Shown in pieces: positions 54,597 through 64,000 of a stretch of DNA of 64,000 nt. This DNA comes from Macrococcus armenti (GTDB taxonomy: Bacteria > Bacillota > Bacilli > Staphylococcales > Staphylococcaceae). The stretch is from NCBI RefSeq assembly GCF_020097135.1, contig NZ_CP083608.1, forward strand, positions 124,001 to 188,000, read 5' to 3'. The notes below the pieces were generated by a model. The model did not search any database. It had not been told where the DNA came from and was given only the letters and a program-made list of their open reading frames with translations. Positions within the stretch are counted from its first letter, which is position 1. Every line of letters starts with the position of its first letter. A program made the translations under genes and the position numbers.

Positions 54597-55418
54597 ATGA
54601 GTAGATTGCAAGGTAAAAATGTAACGATAGCCTATGGAGATAAAGAAATCGTAAAGTCACTTGATGTTACAATTCCAGATGGAAAAGTAACTTCAATTAT
54701 CGGACCGAATGGTTGTGGGAAATCTACATTATTAAAAGCATTGTCCAGAATACTGGCAGTAAAGTCTGGTGATGTCATATTAGATGGAAAGAGCATCCAT
54801 CAGCAGTCAACGAAAGAAGTCGCGAAGAAGTTAGCAGTATTACCACAATCACCGGATGTATCGGATGGATTGAGTGTAGAAGAACTTGTCAGTTACGGAA
54901 GATTCCCTTATCAAAAAGGATTCGGTCGATTAACAGCAGAAGATAAAAAGGAAATTGATTGGGCTTTAAAAGTAACAGGTACGCATGATTTCAGAATGCG
55001 TAATGTGAATGATTTGTCTGGTGGCCAGAGACAACGCGTATGGATTGCGATGGCTTTAGCACAAAAGACAGATATTATTTTCCTTGATGAACCGACCACG
55101 TACTTAGACATTTCGCATCAACTTGAAATATTGGAGTTGGTGCAGGATTTAAATCGTGAAGAAGATTGCACAATCGTGATGGTACTTCATGATATTAATC
55201 AGGCGATTCGTTTCTCTGATCATTTAATCGCAATGAAATCCGGAAACATTATAAGTGAAGGAGCGCCAGAAGCGGTGCTTACTAAAGAAATTCTCGGTGA
55301 AGTATTTAATATTGATGCAGAATTATCAAGAGACCCACGTAACGGGAAACCGATGTTAGTCACATATGATTTGTTATGCAAACACTATGTACAAGAAGAG
55401 TCTGTACACAATGGATAA
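54597..55418 (+). CDS. fhuC: Hydroxamate siderophore ABC transporter ATPase FhuC
   Basis: 273-residue ATPase with Walker A GPNGCGKST at 36-44, signature LSGGQRQR near 142, and Walker B IIFLDEPTTYLD near 164, followed by the switch histidine in VLHDINQA. It is very like S. aureus FhuC, which also powers staphyloferrin uptake. First gene of fhuCBG under a perfect Fur box; it overlaps fhuB by eight bases. RBS AGAAGGTAGG. Confidence 0.94.
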   Translation: MSRLQGKNVTIAYGDKEIVKSLDVTIPDGKVTSIIGPNGCGKSTLLKALSRILAVKSGDVILDGKSIHQQSTKEVAKKLAVLPQSPDVSDGLSVEELVSYGRFPYQKGFGRLTAEDKKEIDWALKVTGTHDFRMRNVNDLSGGQRQRVWIAMALAQKTDIIFLDEPTTYLDISHQLEILELVQDLNREEDCTIVMVLHDINQAIRFSDHLIAMKSGNIISEGAPEAVLTKEILGEVFNIDAELSRDPRNGKPMLVTYDLLCKHYVQEESVHNG

Positions 55419-56406
55419 AATAAATATCTCGCTTAAAAATTTCTATTTAAAACTGTTGCTATGCGTTATCTTTATGTTCTGTACACTTGTTATTTCATTT
55501 ATGATTGGTGCGGAAAATTATCGCTTCATTGATGTATTACGTGCACTTATTGCTTATGACAATAGTGAAACACATAATATTATTCGCGAAATACGCATGC
55601 CGAGAGAAGTAGCGGCAATGGTTGTTGGAATGGCACTTGCATGTAGTGGCGCAATGATGCAGGGCGTAACAAGAAATCCGCTTGCTGATCCAGCATTAAT
55701 CGGTATTAATGCAGGCGCTTTACTTTCTATTAGTATTGTATTTGCATGTATCCCGGATGTTCGTTTTATTGTGATTATGACAGCTGGTTTTATTGGTGCA
55801 ATATTAGGGGGCACACTTGTGCTTGCATTAGGAAGTACGAAGCGCGGTGGTTTTAATACGATGAAAATTATTTTAGCCGGTGCAGCTGTCAGCACTTTAC
55901 TGACAGCGATTGCTCAGGGTATATCGATATACTTTCAGACGAATCAGAACAATTTGTTATGGACAAGTGGTGGTGTTACCGGGACGACGTGGGAACATAT
56001 ACAATATGCAGCGCCGATTATTTTCATGACATTATTAATTGCTTTTATATTTAGCAGGCAGCTGACAGTTCTTAATATCGGAGATGAGATGGCTTCAGGG
56101 CTCGGTGTTAATATTTCGAGAGCGCGTTTGATATTTTCCGTGTTAACGATGATATTAGCAGGGATTGCGGTCGCGCTTGCAGGTTCACTTGCTTTCGTCG
56201 GACTTATGATACCGCATATCGCGAGAATGTTAGTCGGTGTGGACTACAGAAAGTTACTTCCATTTACGACGATACTAGGAGGTATATTTGTAGTGTGGGC
56301 AGATATTATAGCGCGTAAGCTCGGTGAATCTCCTGTCGGTGCAATTGTTTCTATAATTGGTGTGCCGTTCTTTATTTATTTAGTAAGAAAGGGCGGTAAA
56401 TTATAA
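55411..56406 (+). CDS. fhuB: Siderophore ABC transporter permease FhuB
   Basis: 331-residue permease of the BtuC/FecCD family with about nine hydrophobic helices; IREIRMPREVAAMVVGMALACSGAMMQGVTRNPLADP near residues 55-85 and GLMIPHIARMLVG near 260 are signature stretches. The ATG at 55411 overlaps the fhuC stop; earlier in-frame ATGs lie inside fhuC. It pairs with FhuG and should receive ferric hydroxamates from FhuD (15283). Confidence 0.92.
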   Translation: MDKINISLKNFYLKLLLCVIFMFCTLVISFMIGAENYRFIDVLRALIAYDNSETHNIIREIRMPREVAAMVVGMALACSGAMMQGVTRNPLADPALIGINAGALLSISIVFACIPDVRFIVIMTAGFIGAILGGTLVLALGSTKRGGFNTMKIILAGAAVSTLLTAIAQGISIYFQTNQNNLLWTSGGVTGTTWEHIQYAAPIIFMTLLIAFIFSRQLTVLNIGDEMASGLGVNISRARLIFSVLTMILAGIAVALAGSLAFVGLMIPHIARMLVGVDYRKLLPFTTILGGIFVVWADIIARKLGESPVGAIVSIIGVPFFIYLVRKGGKL

Positions 56407-57407
56407 TGAGATATATCGCGAAACAGTGGTTTGTGTTATTAACTTTACTTGTTTTTCTATCCGTTATTATTACATTGACGATGGCTACAGGCGATTTCAA
56501 GATGACGCCTGCACAGTTCATCCGTACATTATTTGGATACGGTGATACGACAGAAACGATGATTTTGTATGAATTCAGATTACCTAGACTATTGATTACA
56601 ATATTAAGTGGTATTGCGCTTGCCTTAAGTGGGGCATTACTGCAAAGCATTACAAAAAATCCACTTGCTGACCCAGGAATTATGGGGATTAATGCCGGCA
56701 GTGGTTTCTTTATTGCGCTTTTAATGATATTTATACCGGTCGACAGTAATAATTTTGTATATATACTACCTTTACTCAGTATGATCGGTGCAATAATAAC
56801 GGTCATTTCTGTATTAAAGTTAAGTTATGAGCCGATTTCAGGTATCAATCCAGTGAAGATGATATTAATTGGTGTTGGGCTCTCTACTGCACTTGCGGGA
56901 GCAATGATGATGATGACATCCACATTTAATAAAGAAGATGTTGAATTTATAACGAAGTGGTTAAGTGGTGATATTTGGGGAGATAGCTGGCCGTTCGTGT
57001 TAATGATTGCGACGATAATGGCGTTAACGATACCTTACATCGTATATAAGCTGAACGTACTGAATATATTAAATACACATGATCATATATCAACGAGTGT
57101 CGGCATTGATTTACCGGTAGCGCGCAGAAATATTGTGATTGCATCTGTAGTGTTATGTGCGAGCGCTGTATCTGTATGTGGCAGCATCGCATTTGTCGGC
57201 TTAATTAGTCCTCATATTGCACGCAGGCTTGTTGGTAGCAGACATCAGAAGTTTATTCCGGTAACAATCGTTCTCGGTGCAATACTGCTCAGCTTTGCAG
57301 ATATGGTAGGACGACTATTCATTACAGCAACGAATATTCCTGCTGGTATAGTTGTAAGTATTATCGGCGCGCCATATTTTTTATACTTAATGCGTAAAAA
57401 CTTATAA
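56406..57407 (+). CDS. fhuG: Siderophore ABC transporter permease FhuG
   Basis: 333-residue FecCD permease, about nine helices, with EFRLPRLLITILSGIALALSGALLQSITKNPLADPG near residue 55 and GLISPHIARRLVGS near 262. The ATG shares a base with the fhuB stop (TAATG). It is the last gene of fhuCBG; no terminator was seen in the gap to the GTPase gene. Confidence 0.92.
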   Translation: MRYIAKQWFVLLTLLVFLSVIITLTMATGDFKMTPAQFIRTLFGYGDTTETMILYEFRLPRLLITILSGIALALSGALLQSITKNPLADPGIMGINAGSGFFIALLMIFIPVDSNNFVYILPLLSMIGAIITVISVLKLSYEPISGINPVKMILIGVGLSTALAGAMMMMTSTFNKEDVEFITKWLSGDIWGDSWPFVLMIATIMALTIPYIVYKLNVLNILNTHDHISTSVGIDLPVARRNIVIASVVLCASAVSVCGSIAFVGLISPHIARRLVGSRHQKFIPVTIVLGAILLSFADMVGRLFITATNIPAGIVVSIIGAPYFLYLMRKNL

Positions 57408-57492
57408 TATGATGTATCAAAATTTAATATATATGCATAATATGTTGTGCAATAGGGAATATGTATAAAAAGCGCATATAGGAGTGATGAAG

Positions 57493-58545
57493 GTGGAACA
57501 ACATCCGTTAATTAAAGCATATAAAACTTTCGTTATGAATCGTTCATACAATCAAATCGGCGTTATTGGACAACCGGATGCAGGTAAAAGCGCCCTTATT
57601 AATTTACTTTGTGAAAGCAAAGCGTATATCTCTGTTGAGACAGATGCGACTTTGAACACGAAAGCTTATGCATATAATGATTATGGATATATAGTAGACT
57701 TCCCGGGTGTTGGAACTGAAATTATGTCTGTGAAAAGATATAAGAAAATCATCCAGAGTATTAATATTCAACATTATTTATATGTGTTTTCAAGTAAAAT
57801 AAAAGCAGTAGATATTGAAATGATTCGTTACCTCGTGAAACAAGGAAAAACGGTAACATTTATATATAATAAAGCAGATACTTTAATTGATGTGTCAGGA
57901 ATAGAGACGATAGATGTATTAATGCACAGTAAAAATACAGAATTGAAAGTTACGATGAAACCATTTATGGATATGCATCAATCATATATATTTACAAGTG
58001 TATTAAACCATTCAGGGATCAATACGTTAAAGGAAACGATAAATAAAATTTTTGATGCTGAAGAGCAAGCATTTTATAAGCGATTTACAGATGCCGAATA
58101 TAAACAGAATTACTTAAACTATAAAGTGAATTCAGCATTTCCGAAGCTTTTTACACCAAGCTTTAAAACAATCATTATGAAAGAAAACTATGATTCGTTG
58201 GAACGTACATTAATGAGTCACTTTAAAATACAGGAAGACGATATTATTGAACGCAAACATAAATGGCTAAAAATAGAATCCTACGTTAAATCGTTTGAAA
58301 ACGAGAAATCAAATCAACGTATGAATAAAACGATAGAATTTACAAAAATCGTGCAACTCTTAAGAACTTCCTTTAAAATGAAAAGTGTAAATCCGATTAT
58401 ATCAGTAATCACATCTGTATTTGAAATAGGTATCGTGAATGCATTGCCGAAATTCCAGGCAATTAATAAATATATGGATGAGATTCGCAAAATTGCAGAT
58501 GATATAATTGCAGAGGAACAGAATAAATATAAACAACATCTATAG
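57493..58545 (+). CDS. IRG-like GTPase of unknown role
   Basis: 350-residue protein with a complete G domain: G1 GQPDAGKS at 26-33, G3 DFPGVGTE near 74 and G4 NKAD near 125. The DFPGVGT box followed by YLYVFSSKIKAVDIEMIRYL and TVTFIYNKAD reminds of interferon-inducible (IRG) GTPases and their bacterial relatives. The ~190 C-terminal residues are helical; MKSVNPIISVITSVFEIGIV may touch membranes. Start uncertain: GTG at 57493 is eight bases after GGAG, ATG at 57487 is only two. It is followed after 12 bases by the alpha-glucosidase gene. Confidence 0.75.
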   Translation: MEQHPLIKAYKTFVMNRSYNQIGVIGQPDAGKSALINLLCESKAYISVETDATLNTKAYAYNDYGYIVDFPGVGTEIMSVKRYKKIIQSINIQHYLYVFSSKIKAVDIEMIRYLVKQGKTVTFIYNKADTLIDVSGIETIDVLMHSKNTELKVTMKPFMDMHQSYIFTSVLNHSGINTLKETINKIFDAEEQAFYKRFTDAEYKQNYLNYKVNSAFPKLFTPSFKTIIMKENYDSLERTLMSHFKIQEDDIIERKHKWLKIESYVKSFENEKSNQRMNKTIEFTKIVQLLRTSFKMKSVNPIISVITSVFEIGIVNALPKFQAINKYMDEIRKIADDIIAEEQNKYKQHL

Positions 58546-58557
58546 GAGGCTAACATT

Positions 58558-60231
58558 GTGCTTAAGAGAAAATGGTGGAAAGAAGCGGTTTGTTATCAAA
58601 TATATCCGAGAAGTTTCAATGATTCAAATCATGATGGTATCGGCGACATTAATGGGATTACTGAGAAATTAGACTATTTAAAGGAACTAGGTATCGATGT
58701 CATTTGGGTGAGTCCAATTTTTGAATCGCCGAATGATGATAATGGCTATGATATTAGTGATTATCAGGAGATTATGCGAGACTTCGGGACGATGGAAGAT
58801 TTCGACCGATTGCTTCATGAAGTGCATGAACGTGATATGAAGCTTATTTTAGATTTAGTAATCAACCATACGAGCGACGAACATCATTGGTTTGTTGAAG
58901 CGAAGAAAAGTAAGGATAATGAATTTCGTGACTGGTACATATGGAAAGACGCCAAAGATGGTAAAGAACCTAATAACTGGGCGAGTATCTTTGAAGGGTC
59001 AGCATGGGAATACGATGCAACGACAGATCAATATTACATGCATGTCTTCAGTAGGAAACAACCAGATTTAAACTGGGAAAATGAAGATACGCGTCATGCA
59101 ATTTACAATATGGTAAACTGGTGGCTGGATAAAGGTATTGATGGCTTTAGGGTGGATGCAATCAGTCATATTAAAAAAAGCTTTGATAAAGGTGATTTAC
59201 CAGGAGCAGATGAACTCGGTTATGCAGAATCATTTGAAGGTCATATGAATCAGCCGGGCATTCAGAAACATTTGCAGGAATTAAAAGAAAATACATTCGA
59301 CAAGTATGATATTATGACTGTCGGTGAAGCTAACGGTGTCACGATTGAAGACTCAGATGAATGGGTTGGCGAAGAGAATGGCAAGTTTAATATGGTATTC
59401 CAGTTTGAACACTTGAATTTGTGGGATCATAATGTCGGTAAGAGTTTCGATATTAAAGGCTACAAAGATGTTTTAAATAGCTGGCAAAAAGGGCTTGAAG
59501 GTCGTGGATGGAATGCACTCTTTATAGAAAACCATGATCGCCAGCGCGTATCTTCAACGTGGGGCGATGATACAGATTGCTGGTTTGAAAGTTCAACGAG
59601 CCATGCGGTAGTATACTTCCTTCAGCAAGGTACGCCATTTATATATCAAGGACAGGAAATTGGAATGACGAATTATCCGTTTGAAGATATAACTGATTTC
59701 GATGATGTCCATGCAAAAAATATATACAATCAGGAACTTAAAAAAGGTGTGTCTAAAGAAGAAGTGTTAGAAATGCTGCGCCGAATCTCCCGTGATAATA
59801 CAAGAACGCCGATGCAGTGGGATGATACGAAAAATGCAGGATTCACAAAAGGTACTCCTTGGTTGAAAGTTAATCCTAACTTTGAGGAGATTAATGTATT
59901 CAGTCAGGAAAAAGATGAAAATTCAGTTCTGAACTTCTATAAACGACTGATTAAGCTGAAGAAAGATAACTTAACATTGACGTACGGAACGTTTGACTTA
60001 ATTTATCCGGATGATGATAAAGTGTTTGCTTATACGAGAACGCTTGATGATGAACAATTTGTTATCTTCGGAAATTTGAGTCATGACAAAGTTACGTTAA
60101 AACATGATGATACACTAAATATTTCCCAGGAAAATTTAGTGCTGCATAATTATCCTTTAGAGGAGCACTCTGCAGATCTATTTACTTTAATGCCGTTTGA
60201 ATCGCGTGTATATCATGTTAGAAAGAAATAA
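58558..60231 (+). CDS. GH13 alpha-glucosidase (oligo-1,6-glucosidase type)
   Basis: 557-residue cytosolic glycosidase. GH13 signatures: YQIYPRSFNDSNHDGIGD at the start, the catalytic aspartate in GFRVDAISHIKK near 199, the acid/base glutamate in TVGEANG near 255, and ENHDRQR near 327; QNTIQ-like calcium loop is absent. The ISHIKK variant is found in oligo-1,6-glucosidases and alpha-glucosidases of Firmicutes; trehalose-6-phosphate hydrolase TreC is less likely as no treP/treR lies nearby. Start GTG at 58558 with AGGAGG eight bases upstream. Ends at a strong terminator. Confidence 0.88.
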   Translation: MLKRKWWKEAVCYQIYPRSFNDSNHDGIGDINGITEKLDYLKELGIDVIWVSPIFESPNDDNGYDISDYQEIMRDFGTMEDFDRLLHEVHERDMKLILDLVINHTSDEHHWFVEAKKSKDNEFRDWYIWKDAKDGKEPNNWASIFEGSAWEYDATTDQYYMHVFSRKQPDLNWENEDTRHAIYNMVNWWLDKGIDGFRVDAISHIKKSFDKGDLPGADELGYAESFEGHMNQPGIQKHLQELKENTFDKYDIMTVGEANGVTIEDSDEWVGEENGKFNMVFQFEHLNLWDHNVGKSFDIKGYKDVLNSWQKGLEGRGWNALFIENHDRQRVSSTWGDDTDCWFESSTSHAVVYFLQQGTPFIYQGQEIGMTNYPFEDITDFDDVHAKNIYNQELKKGVSKEEVLEMLRRISRDNTRTPMQWDDTKNAGFTKGTPWLKVNPNFEEINVFSQEKDENSVLNFYKRLIKLKKDNLTLTYGTFDLIYPDDDKVFAYTRTLDDEQFVIFGNLSHDKVTLKHDDTLNISQENLVLHNYPLEEHSADLFTLMPFESRVYHVRKK

Positions 60232-60243
60232 TAATTTATACAG

Positions 60244-60283
60244 TTAAAAAGAGTTTGAGGCGCCGTCCTCAAACTCTTTTTAA
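60244..60283 (+). terminator. Terminator after the alpha-glucosidase gene
   Basis: Seventeen-bp stem (TTAAAAAGAGTTTGAGG and complement, six-base loop) followed by T; 13 bases after the stop. Confidence 0.92.
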
Positions 60284-60341
60284 TGATGTATTATAAGGTG
60301 TTTTAATTTTGCTATAATGTATGTGAACGGGGGAATGATAA

Positions 60342-61040
60342 ATGGTGAAATTAGAAAAGAAAAAATTATATGAAGAAATTGCTGAAATCATTACTGAAAA
60401 AATTAGAGAAGGTACTTATAAACAAGGTGATAAACTTCCATCTATTCAAGCTTTAGCAAAAGCGTACGGTGTAGGACAGGCATCGATTAGAGAAGCGCTG
60501 AACGCACTTAGGGTTGTAGGTCTAGTTGAAATAAAACATGGTGAAGGAACGTTTATTAAATCGATAGAAGCACAAAGCTATACGCCTGAAATGGCTTTAT
60601 ATAATAAAGAAGACATAAAGGATTTGCTTGAAGTACGTAAAGTATTGGAAGTAGGATCGGTGCGTGCTGCTGCACAAAATAGAAGTGTAGCACAACTTAA
60701 GAAGATTAACGAAGCACTCCTTCAGATGGAACTGGCGATGAAGAATAAAGAAATTGGTGATGATAGCGATTTAATGTTTCATCTTGCAATTGCAGATGCG
60801 TCGAACAATAAGTTGCTTAAACATATGCTTACAGAAGTTTCGGATAAGATTAAAACAATTATGAAAGAAACGAGACAAATATGGTTATTTAATGAATCAA
60901 AATCTATAGAAAAGTTATTCAATGAACATACAGAAATATACGAAGCAATTGAGTCACAGAATATTAATCTTTCTGAAGAAAAAATGATTAAACATCTGGA
61001 AGAAGTGGAATCAGTATTAATAGAACACTATAAAATATAA
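60342..61040 (+). CDS. lutR: GntR/FadR family regulator, probable LutR
   Basis: 232-residue regulator: N-terminal winged helix (GDKLPSIQALAKAYGVGQASIREALNALRVVGLVEIKHGEGTF, residues ~28-70) and a C-terminal FCD domain with the metal-binding D/H pattern in DLMFHLAIADASNN and LFNEHTEIYEAIES. It is immediately upstream of lutABC and reads in the same direction, as is usual for LutR, a lactate-responsive repressor. A palindrome between it and lutA is a candidate operator. Confidence 0.82.
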   Translation: MVKLEKKKLYEEIAEIITEKIREGTYKQGDKLPSIQALAKAYGVGQASIREALNALRVVGLVEIKHGEGTFIKSIEAQSYTPEMALYNKEDIKDLLEVRKVLEVGSVRAAAQNRSVAQLKKINEALLQMELAMKNKEIGDDSDLMFHLAIADASNNKLLKHMLTEVSDKIKTIMKETRQIWLFNESKSIEKLFNEHTEIYEAIESQNINLSEEKMIKHLEEVESVLIEHYKI

Positions 61041-61095
61041 GATTGTCTCTTGCATTTGGAATTTTGTTGCACTAGAATAAAACTATTAGTCACCG

Positions 61096-61110
61096 AGTCA
61101 TATGATGACT
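61096..61110. promoter_or_regulatory. Inverted repeat before lutA, candidate LutR operator
   Basis: AGTCAT-ATG-ATGACT, perfect six-base arms with a three-base centre, 48 bases before the lutA start and flanked by GTCACC and GGT. FadR-type proteins bind short palindromes of this kind. Confidence 0.5.
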
Positions 61111-61158
61111 GGTTAAATTCAGTACGGGCGCACTGAAAAATATTAGGGGGGTTTATTT

Positions 61159-61896
61159 ATGAAAGTAAGTTTATTCAGTACATGTCTCGTTGATGTATTT
61201 GAGAAACGTGTAGGTATTGCAACAGTTGAGTTACTAGAGAAACTCGGTTGTGAAGTTGATTTCCCGGGAGCACAAGTATGTTGTGGGCAGCCGGCATATA
61301 ACTCTGGTTATCATGAAGAGACGAAGAAAGCTGCTAAAAATATGATTAAAGCATTTGAAAATTCTGAAGTTGTAGTTGCACCTTCAGGTTCATGTGTGAC
61401 GATGTTTAAACACTATCCGGATTTACTGAAAGATGATGCAGTATGGCAGGAACGTGCACAGAAGTTAGCAGATAAAACTTATGAAATCACGCAGTTTATT
61501 GTTGAAGTGTTAGGTATTACGAATGTAGGCGCAAAACTTGAAGGTATTGCGACGATTCATCCGTCATGTCATATGACACGTTTGTTAGGTAATGTTACAG
61601 CACCTGCAAAATTACTGAACGAAGTTGAAGGGCTTGAAGTCGTAGAGCTTCCGAAATACTATAATTGCTGTGGCTTCGGTGGTACATTCGCCGTAAAAAT
61701 GAGTGATGTATCTGGTGAAATGGTCGATGAGAAAGTAGACTGCATCGTTGAAAGTGGCGCGAACTATTTAGTTGGTGGAGATTGCAGTTGCTTAATGAAT
61801 ATTGACGGACGTTTAAAACGTCGTGGTGTTGATGTGAAAGCAGTGCACATTGTTGAAATCTTAAACAATCAAGTTGAGGCGGTGACTGCACGATGA
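61159..61896 (+). CDS. lutA: Lactate utilisation protein LutA
   Basis: 245-residue cytosolic subunit of the LutABC L-lactate oxidation complex. It holds two CCG domains: [10 protein letters not shown] near residue 41 and CCGFGG near 171, preceded by HPSCHMTRL, typical ligands of an iron-sulfur cluster. RBS AGGGGGG upstream of the ATG. The end overlaps lutB by four bases (ATGA). Confidence 0.93.
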   Translation: MKVSLFSTCLVDVFEKRVGIATVELLEKLGCEVDFPGAQVCCGQPAYNSGYHEETKKAAKNMIKAFENSEVVVAPSGSCVTMFKHYPDLLKDDAVWQERAQKLADKTYEITQFIVEVLGITNVGAKLEGIATIHPSCHMTRLLGNVTAPAKLLNEVEGLEVVELPKYYNCCGFGGTFAVKMSDVSGEMVDEKVDCIVESGANYLVGGDCSCLMNIDGRLKRRGVDVKAVHIVEILNNQVEAVTAR

Positions 61897-63326
61897 GTAT
61901 GAGAATTGGTAATGAAACATTTAAACAGGCCGTTAAAACAGAACTTAAAGATGAGTTTATGCGTGGTGCGGTAAGTAGCGCACAAGATCGATTACGTGAA
62001 CGTAAAATAAAAACTCAGGAAGAGTTAGGAAACTGGGAAGAATGGAGAAACCATTCAGAAGAAATTCGTCAGCATACGTTAGCAAATTTAGATTATTACT
62101 TAAATATGTTAGCGGAGAATGTTGCAGCTAAAGGTGGTCATGTATTCTTCGCAGAAACTGCTGAAGATGCAAATCAATATGTACAAAAAGTATTGCGTGA
62201 GAAAAACGCAAAAAAAGTAGCGAAGTCTAAATCGATGGTTACAGAAGAGATAGGATTGAACCAGGCGATGGAAGCGGTTGGTTGTGAAGTAATCGAAACA
62301 GATTTAGGAGAATATATTCTTCAAGTCGATGATCATAATCCACCATCGCATATCGTAGTACCGGCGCTTCATTTAAACAAAGAGCAAATCCAGAGTGTAT
62401 TCAGTGAAAAGCTTGGATATGATAAGTCAAGTCAACCTGAAGAATTAGCATTATTTGCACGTCAGAAGTTACGTGAAGAGTTCTTATCAGCAGATGTTGG
62501 TATTACAGGATGTAACTTCGGTGTTGCTGAAAGTGGTTCATTTAACTTAGTAACGAACGAAGGTAATGCACGTATGGTAACAACACTACCGAAAACACAA
62601 ATTACTGTAATGGGTATGGAACGTCTAGTGCCGACACATGAAGAGTTAGAAGTACTGGTGACGATGCTGACGCGCTCAGCAGTAGGACAAAAATTAACAA
62701 GTTACGTTACTACGCTTACTGGACCGCGTGCGGATGATGAGATTGATGGACCAGAAGAATTCCATTTAATTATTGTGGATAATGGACGTTCTAAAATTTT
62801 AGGTACGCAATTCCAGTCAATATTACAATGTATTCGTTGTGCAGCATGTGTTAATGTATGTCCGGTATATCGTCAGACAGGTGGACATTCGTATGGATCA
62901 ATTTATCCAGGACCAATCGGTGCGGTATTATCACCGTTACTTGGTGGATATGATACGTACAAAGAATTGCCATATGCATCAACATTGTGTGGTGCATGTA
63001 CAGAAGCATGTCCAGTTAAGATTCCATTACATGACTTACTTCTTGAGCATAGACGTGTTATCGTTGAAGAGGAACATATGTCACCATTTGCAGAACGTCT
63101 AGTTATGAAAGGTTTTTCACAAGGTGCGAGTCATGCGACATTATTTAAGTATGGTACGAAAATGGCACCGACAATTATGTCACCATTTGAAAACAAAGAT
63201 AAAGGTATGATTACGAAAGGGCCGAAACCATTACAAGCCTGGACGGCATCTCGTGATTTCCCGATGCCTGATGAAGAGAACTTCCGTGACTGGATGCAAA
63301 ATAGATTGAAAAGAGGTGCGAAATAA
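61893..63326 (+). CDS. lutB: Lactate utilisation iron-sulfur protein LutB
   Basis: 477-residue subunit. The N-terminal LUD domain carries [23 protein letters not shown] near residues 205-228, and two ferredoxin-type sets follow: [12 protein letters not shown] near 312-323 and CGACTEACP near 366-374. It passes electrons from lactate oxidation. The ATG overlaps lutA by four bases; the TAA overlaps the lutC ATG by one. Confidence 0.93.
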   Translation: MSMRIGNETFKQAVKTELKDEFMRGAVSSAQDRLRERKIKTQEELGNWEEWRNHSEEIRQHTLANLDYYLNMLAENVAAKGGHVFFAETAEDANQYVQKVLREKNAKKVAKSKSMVTEEIGLNQAMEAVGCEVIETDLGEYILQVDDHNPPSHIVVPALHLNKEQIQSVFSEKLGYDKSSQPEELALFARQKLREEFLSADVGITGCNFGVAESGSFNLVTNEGNARMVTTLPKTQITVMGMERLVPTHEELEVLVTMLTRSAVGQKLTSYVTTLTGPRADDEIDGPEEFHLIIVDNGRSKILGTQFQSILQCIRCAACVNVCPVYRQTGGHSYGSIYPGPIGAVLSPLLGGYDTYKELPYASTLCGACTEACPVKIPLHDLLLEHRRVIVEEEHMSPFAERLVMKGFSQGASHATLFKYGTKMAPTIMSPFENKDKGMITKGPKPLQAWTASRDFPMPDEENFRDWMQNRLKRGAK

Positions 63327-64000
63327 TGGAAAGAGGAACAATTCATAATAAAGGTTCGTTCTTAAGTAACATCTCTAAAAACTTACAACGTGAAATGCCA
63401 GCACATGTAGAACGTCCAGAATGGCAATATCGCCCTCAGGATAAGACATTAACAGGATTATCGCAAGATGAACTTGTAGAAGTATTAAGACAGCAATGTA
63501 ACTTTATTCATACAGATTTAGTAGAAACAACGACTGATAAGATTAATGAAACATTGAGTCAAGTCATTGAGAAGTATGGCAACGGTGAAGTGATTGCCTG
63601 GAACGATAAACGTTTTGATGAATTCGGAATTGATTTAGCAGCCCATGATGCATTTATATGGGATGAAGAAAAAGGTGCAGAGAACTTACAGGTAGCAGAA
63701 CGTGCAAACGTCGGTATTACATTTAGTGACGCGACACTTGCAGAGAGTGGGACGGTCGTATTATATGCTGATAAAGGAAAAGGACGTAGTGTAAGCCTCT
63801 TACCTGCAACGTATATTGCAATTGTGCCGAAGTCAACGATTGTACCGAGATTTACTCAAGCTGCTCAGCAAATGAATCGCATGATGGAAGATAAAGAAAA
63901 CTTCCCGACATGTATTAACTTAATTACGGGACCTTCAAACTCAGCGGATATTGAGATGAAGCTTGTAGTAGGTGTTCACGGTCCGATTAAAGCAACATAT
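63326..64000 (+). CDS. lutC: Lactate utilisation protein LutC, 3' end cut by window
   Basis: The 225 visible codons cover nearly all of the LUD-domain protein (about 240 residues in the family): [16 protein letters not shown] at the start, GITFSDATLAESGTVVLYADKG, LLPATYIAIVPKS and GPSNSADIEMKLVVGVHGP. Third gene of lutABC; the ATG shares one base with the lutB stop and has AAAAGAGGTG upstream. The frame is open to base 64000. Confidence 0.92.
   Translation, partial: MERGTIHNKGSFLSNISKNLQREMPAHVERPEWQYRPQDKTLTGLSQDELVEVLRQQCNFIHTDLVETTTDKINETLSQVIEKYGNGEVIAWNDKRFDEFGIDLAAHDAFIWDEEKGAENLQVAERANVGITFSDATLAESGTVVLYADKGKGRSVSLLPATYIAIVPKSTIVPRFTQAAQQMNRMMEDKENFPTCINLITGPSNSADIEMKLVVGVHGPIKATY

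Noticed and set aside
58558-60231. TreC trehalose-6-phosphate hydrolase with the next gene as TreR
   Set aside because: The next gene is a FadR-type (FCD) regulator beside lutABC, not a TreR, and no trehalose PTS is nearby.
61595-61891. Minus-strand frame opposite lutA
   Set aside because: Low-complexity His/Leu/Ser composition typical of an antisense frame; lutA is certain.

Overview
The window is AT-rich, low-GC Firmicute DNA, and its gene content points to Staphylococcaceae (Staphylococcus, Mammaliicoccus or Macrococcus). The evidence is the gene order narGHJI-nreABC-narT followed by moeB-moaB-moaC(reversed)-moeA-mobB-moaE-moaD-mobA-moaA, a FemA/FemB-type aminoacyltransferase, a PBP4-type carboxypeptidase, FhuD2-like and FhuCBG hydroxamate siderophore uptake, and lutABC. 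The species cannot be named from sequence alone; a Macrococcus-like relative is my guess. No rRNA, tRNA, phage, insertion sequence or CRISPR was seen.

Layout. 1-3609 (minus): thiamine thiazole operon tenI-thiO-thiS-thiG-thiF behind a promoter, a TPP riboswitch and an attenuator. 3660-8690: an AT-rich accessory stretch with a Glu-rich unknown protein, an ABC exporter, two GNAT acetyltransferases, an MFS pump and a 58-residue pure heptad-repeat protein. 8697-16887: a hemerythrin protein, a TerC exporter under a yybP-ykoY (Mn2+) riboswitch, DedA, a PH-like unknown, a FemAB-like protein, deoD, a lone modB, an EamA transporter ending in an A11 tract, Fur-controlled fhuD and BirA-controlled bioY. 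16896-34533: nitrate respiration and molybdenum cofactor (fdhD, narGHJI, nreABC, a second hemerythrin protein, narT, moe/moa/mob genes). 34658-40000: desaturase, extended SDR, MarR-MFS pair and aldehyde dehydrogenase. 40143-42147: a NERD-domain protein and an M50-like protease converging on a ten-copy 41-bp hairpin repeat array. 42220-46757: YhgE-like membrane protein, TetR regulator and an ABC exporter pair. 46812-53401: PBP4, NupC-type nucleoside transporter, lctP-ldh behind cre and Rex sites, and YitT. 53464-57407: a ferredoxin-NADP reductase-like flavoenzyme divergent from fhuCBG across a perfect Fur box. 57493-64000: an IRG-like GTPase, a GH13 alpha-glucosidase, a FadR-type regulator and lutABC (lutC cut by the window end).

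How the parts fit. The nar-nre-mo block forms one functional unit: nitrate import (NarT), reduction (NarGHI, assembled by NarJ), oxygen/nitrate sensing (NreABC) and the molybdenum cofactor NarG needs. Matching GC-rich palindromes lie before narG and narT, and a Rex-like site before narG resembles the strong one before lctP-ldh, which suggests joint control of nitrate respiration and lactate fermentation. lctP-ldh and lutABC together handle lactate export/import and oxidation. The two fhu loci form one siderophore importer split over two places. The least explained items are the 41-bp hairpin array, the 58-residue heptad protein and the IRG-like GTPase.
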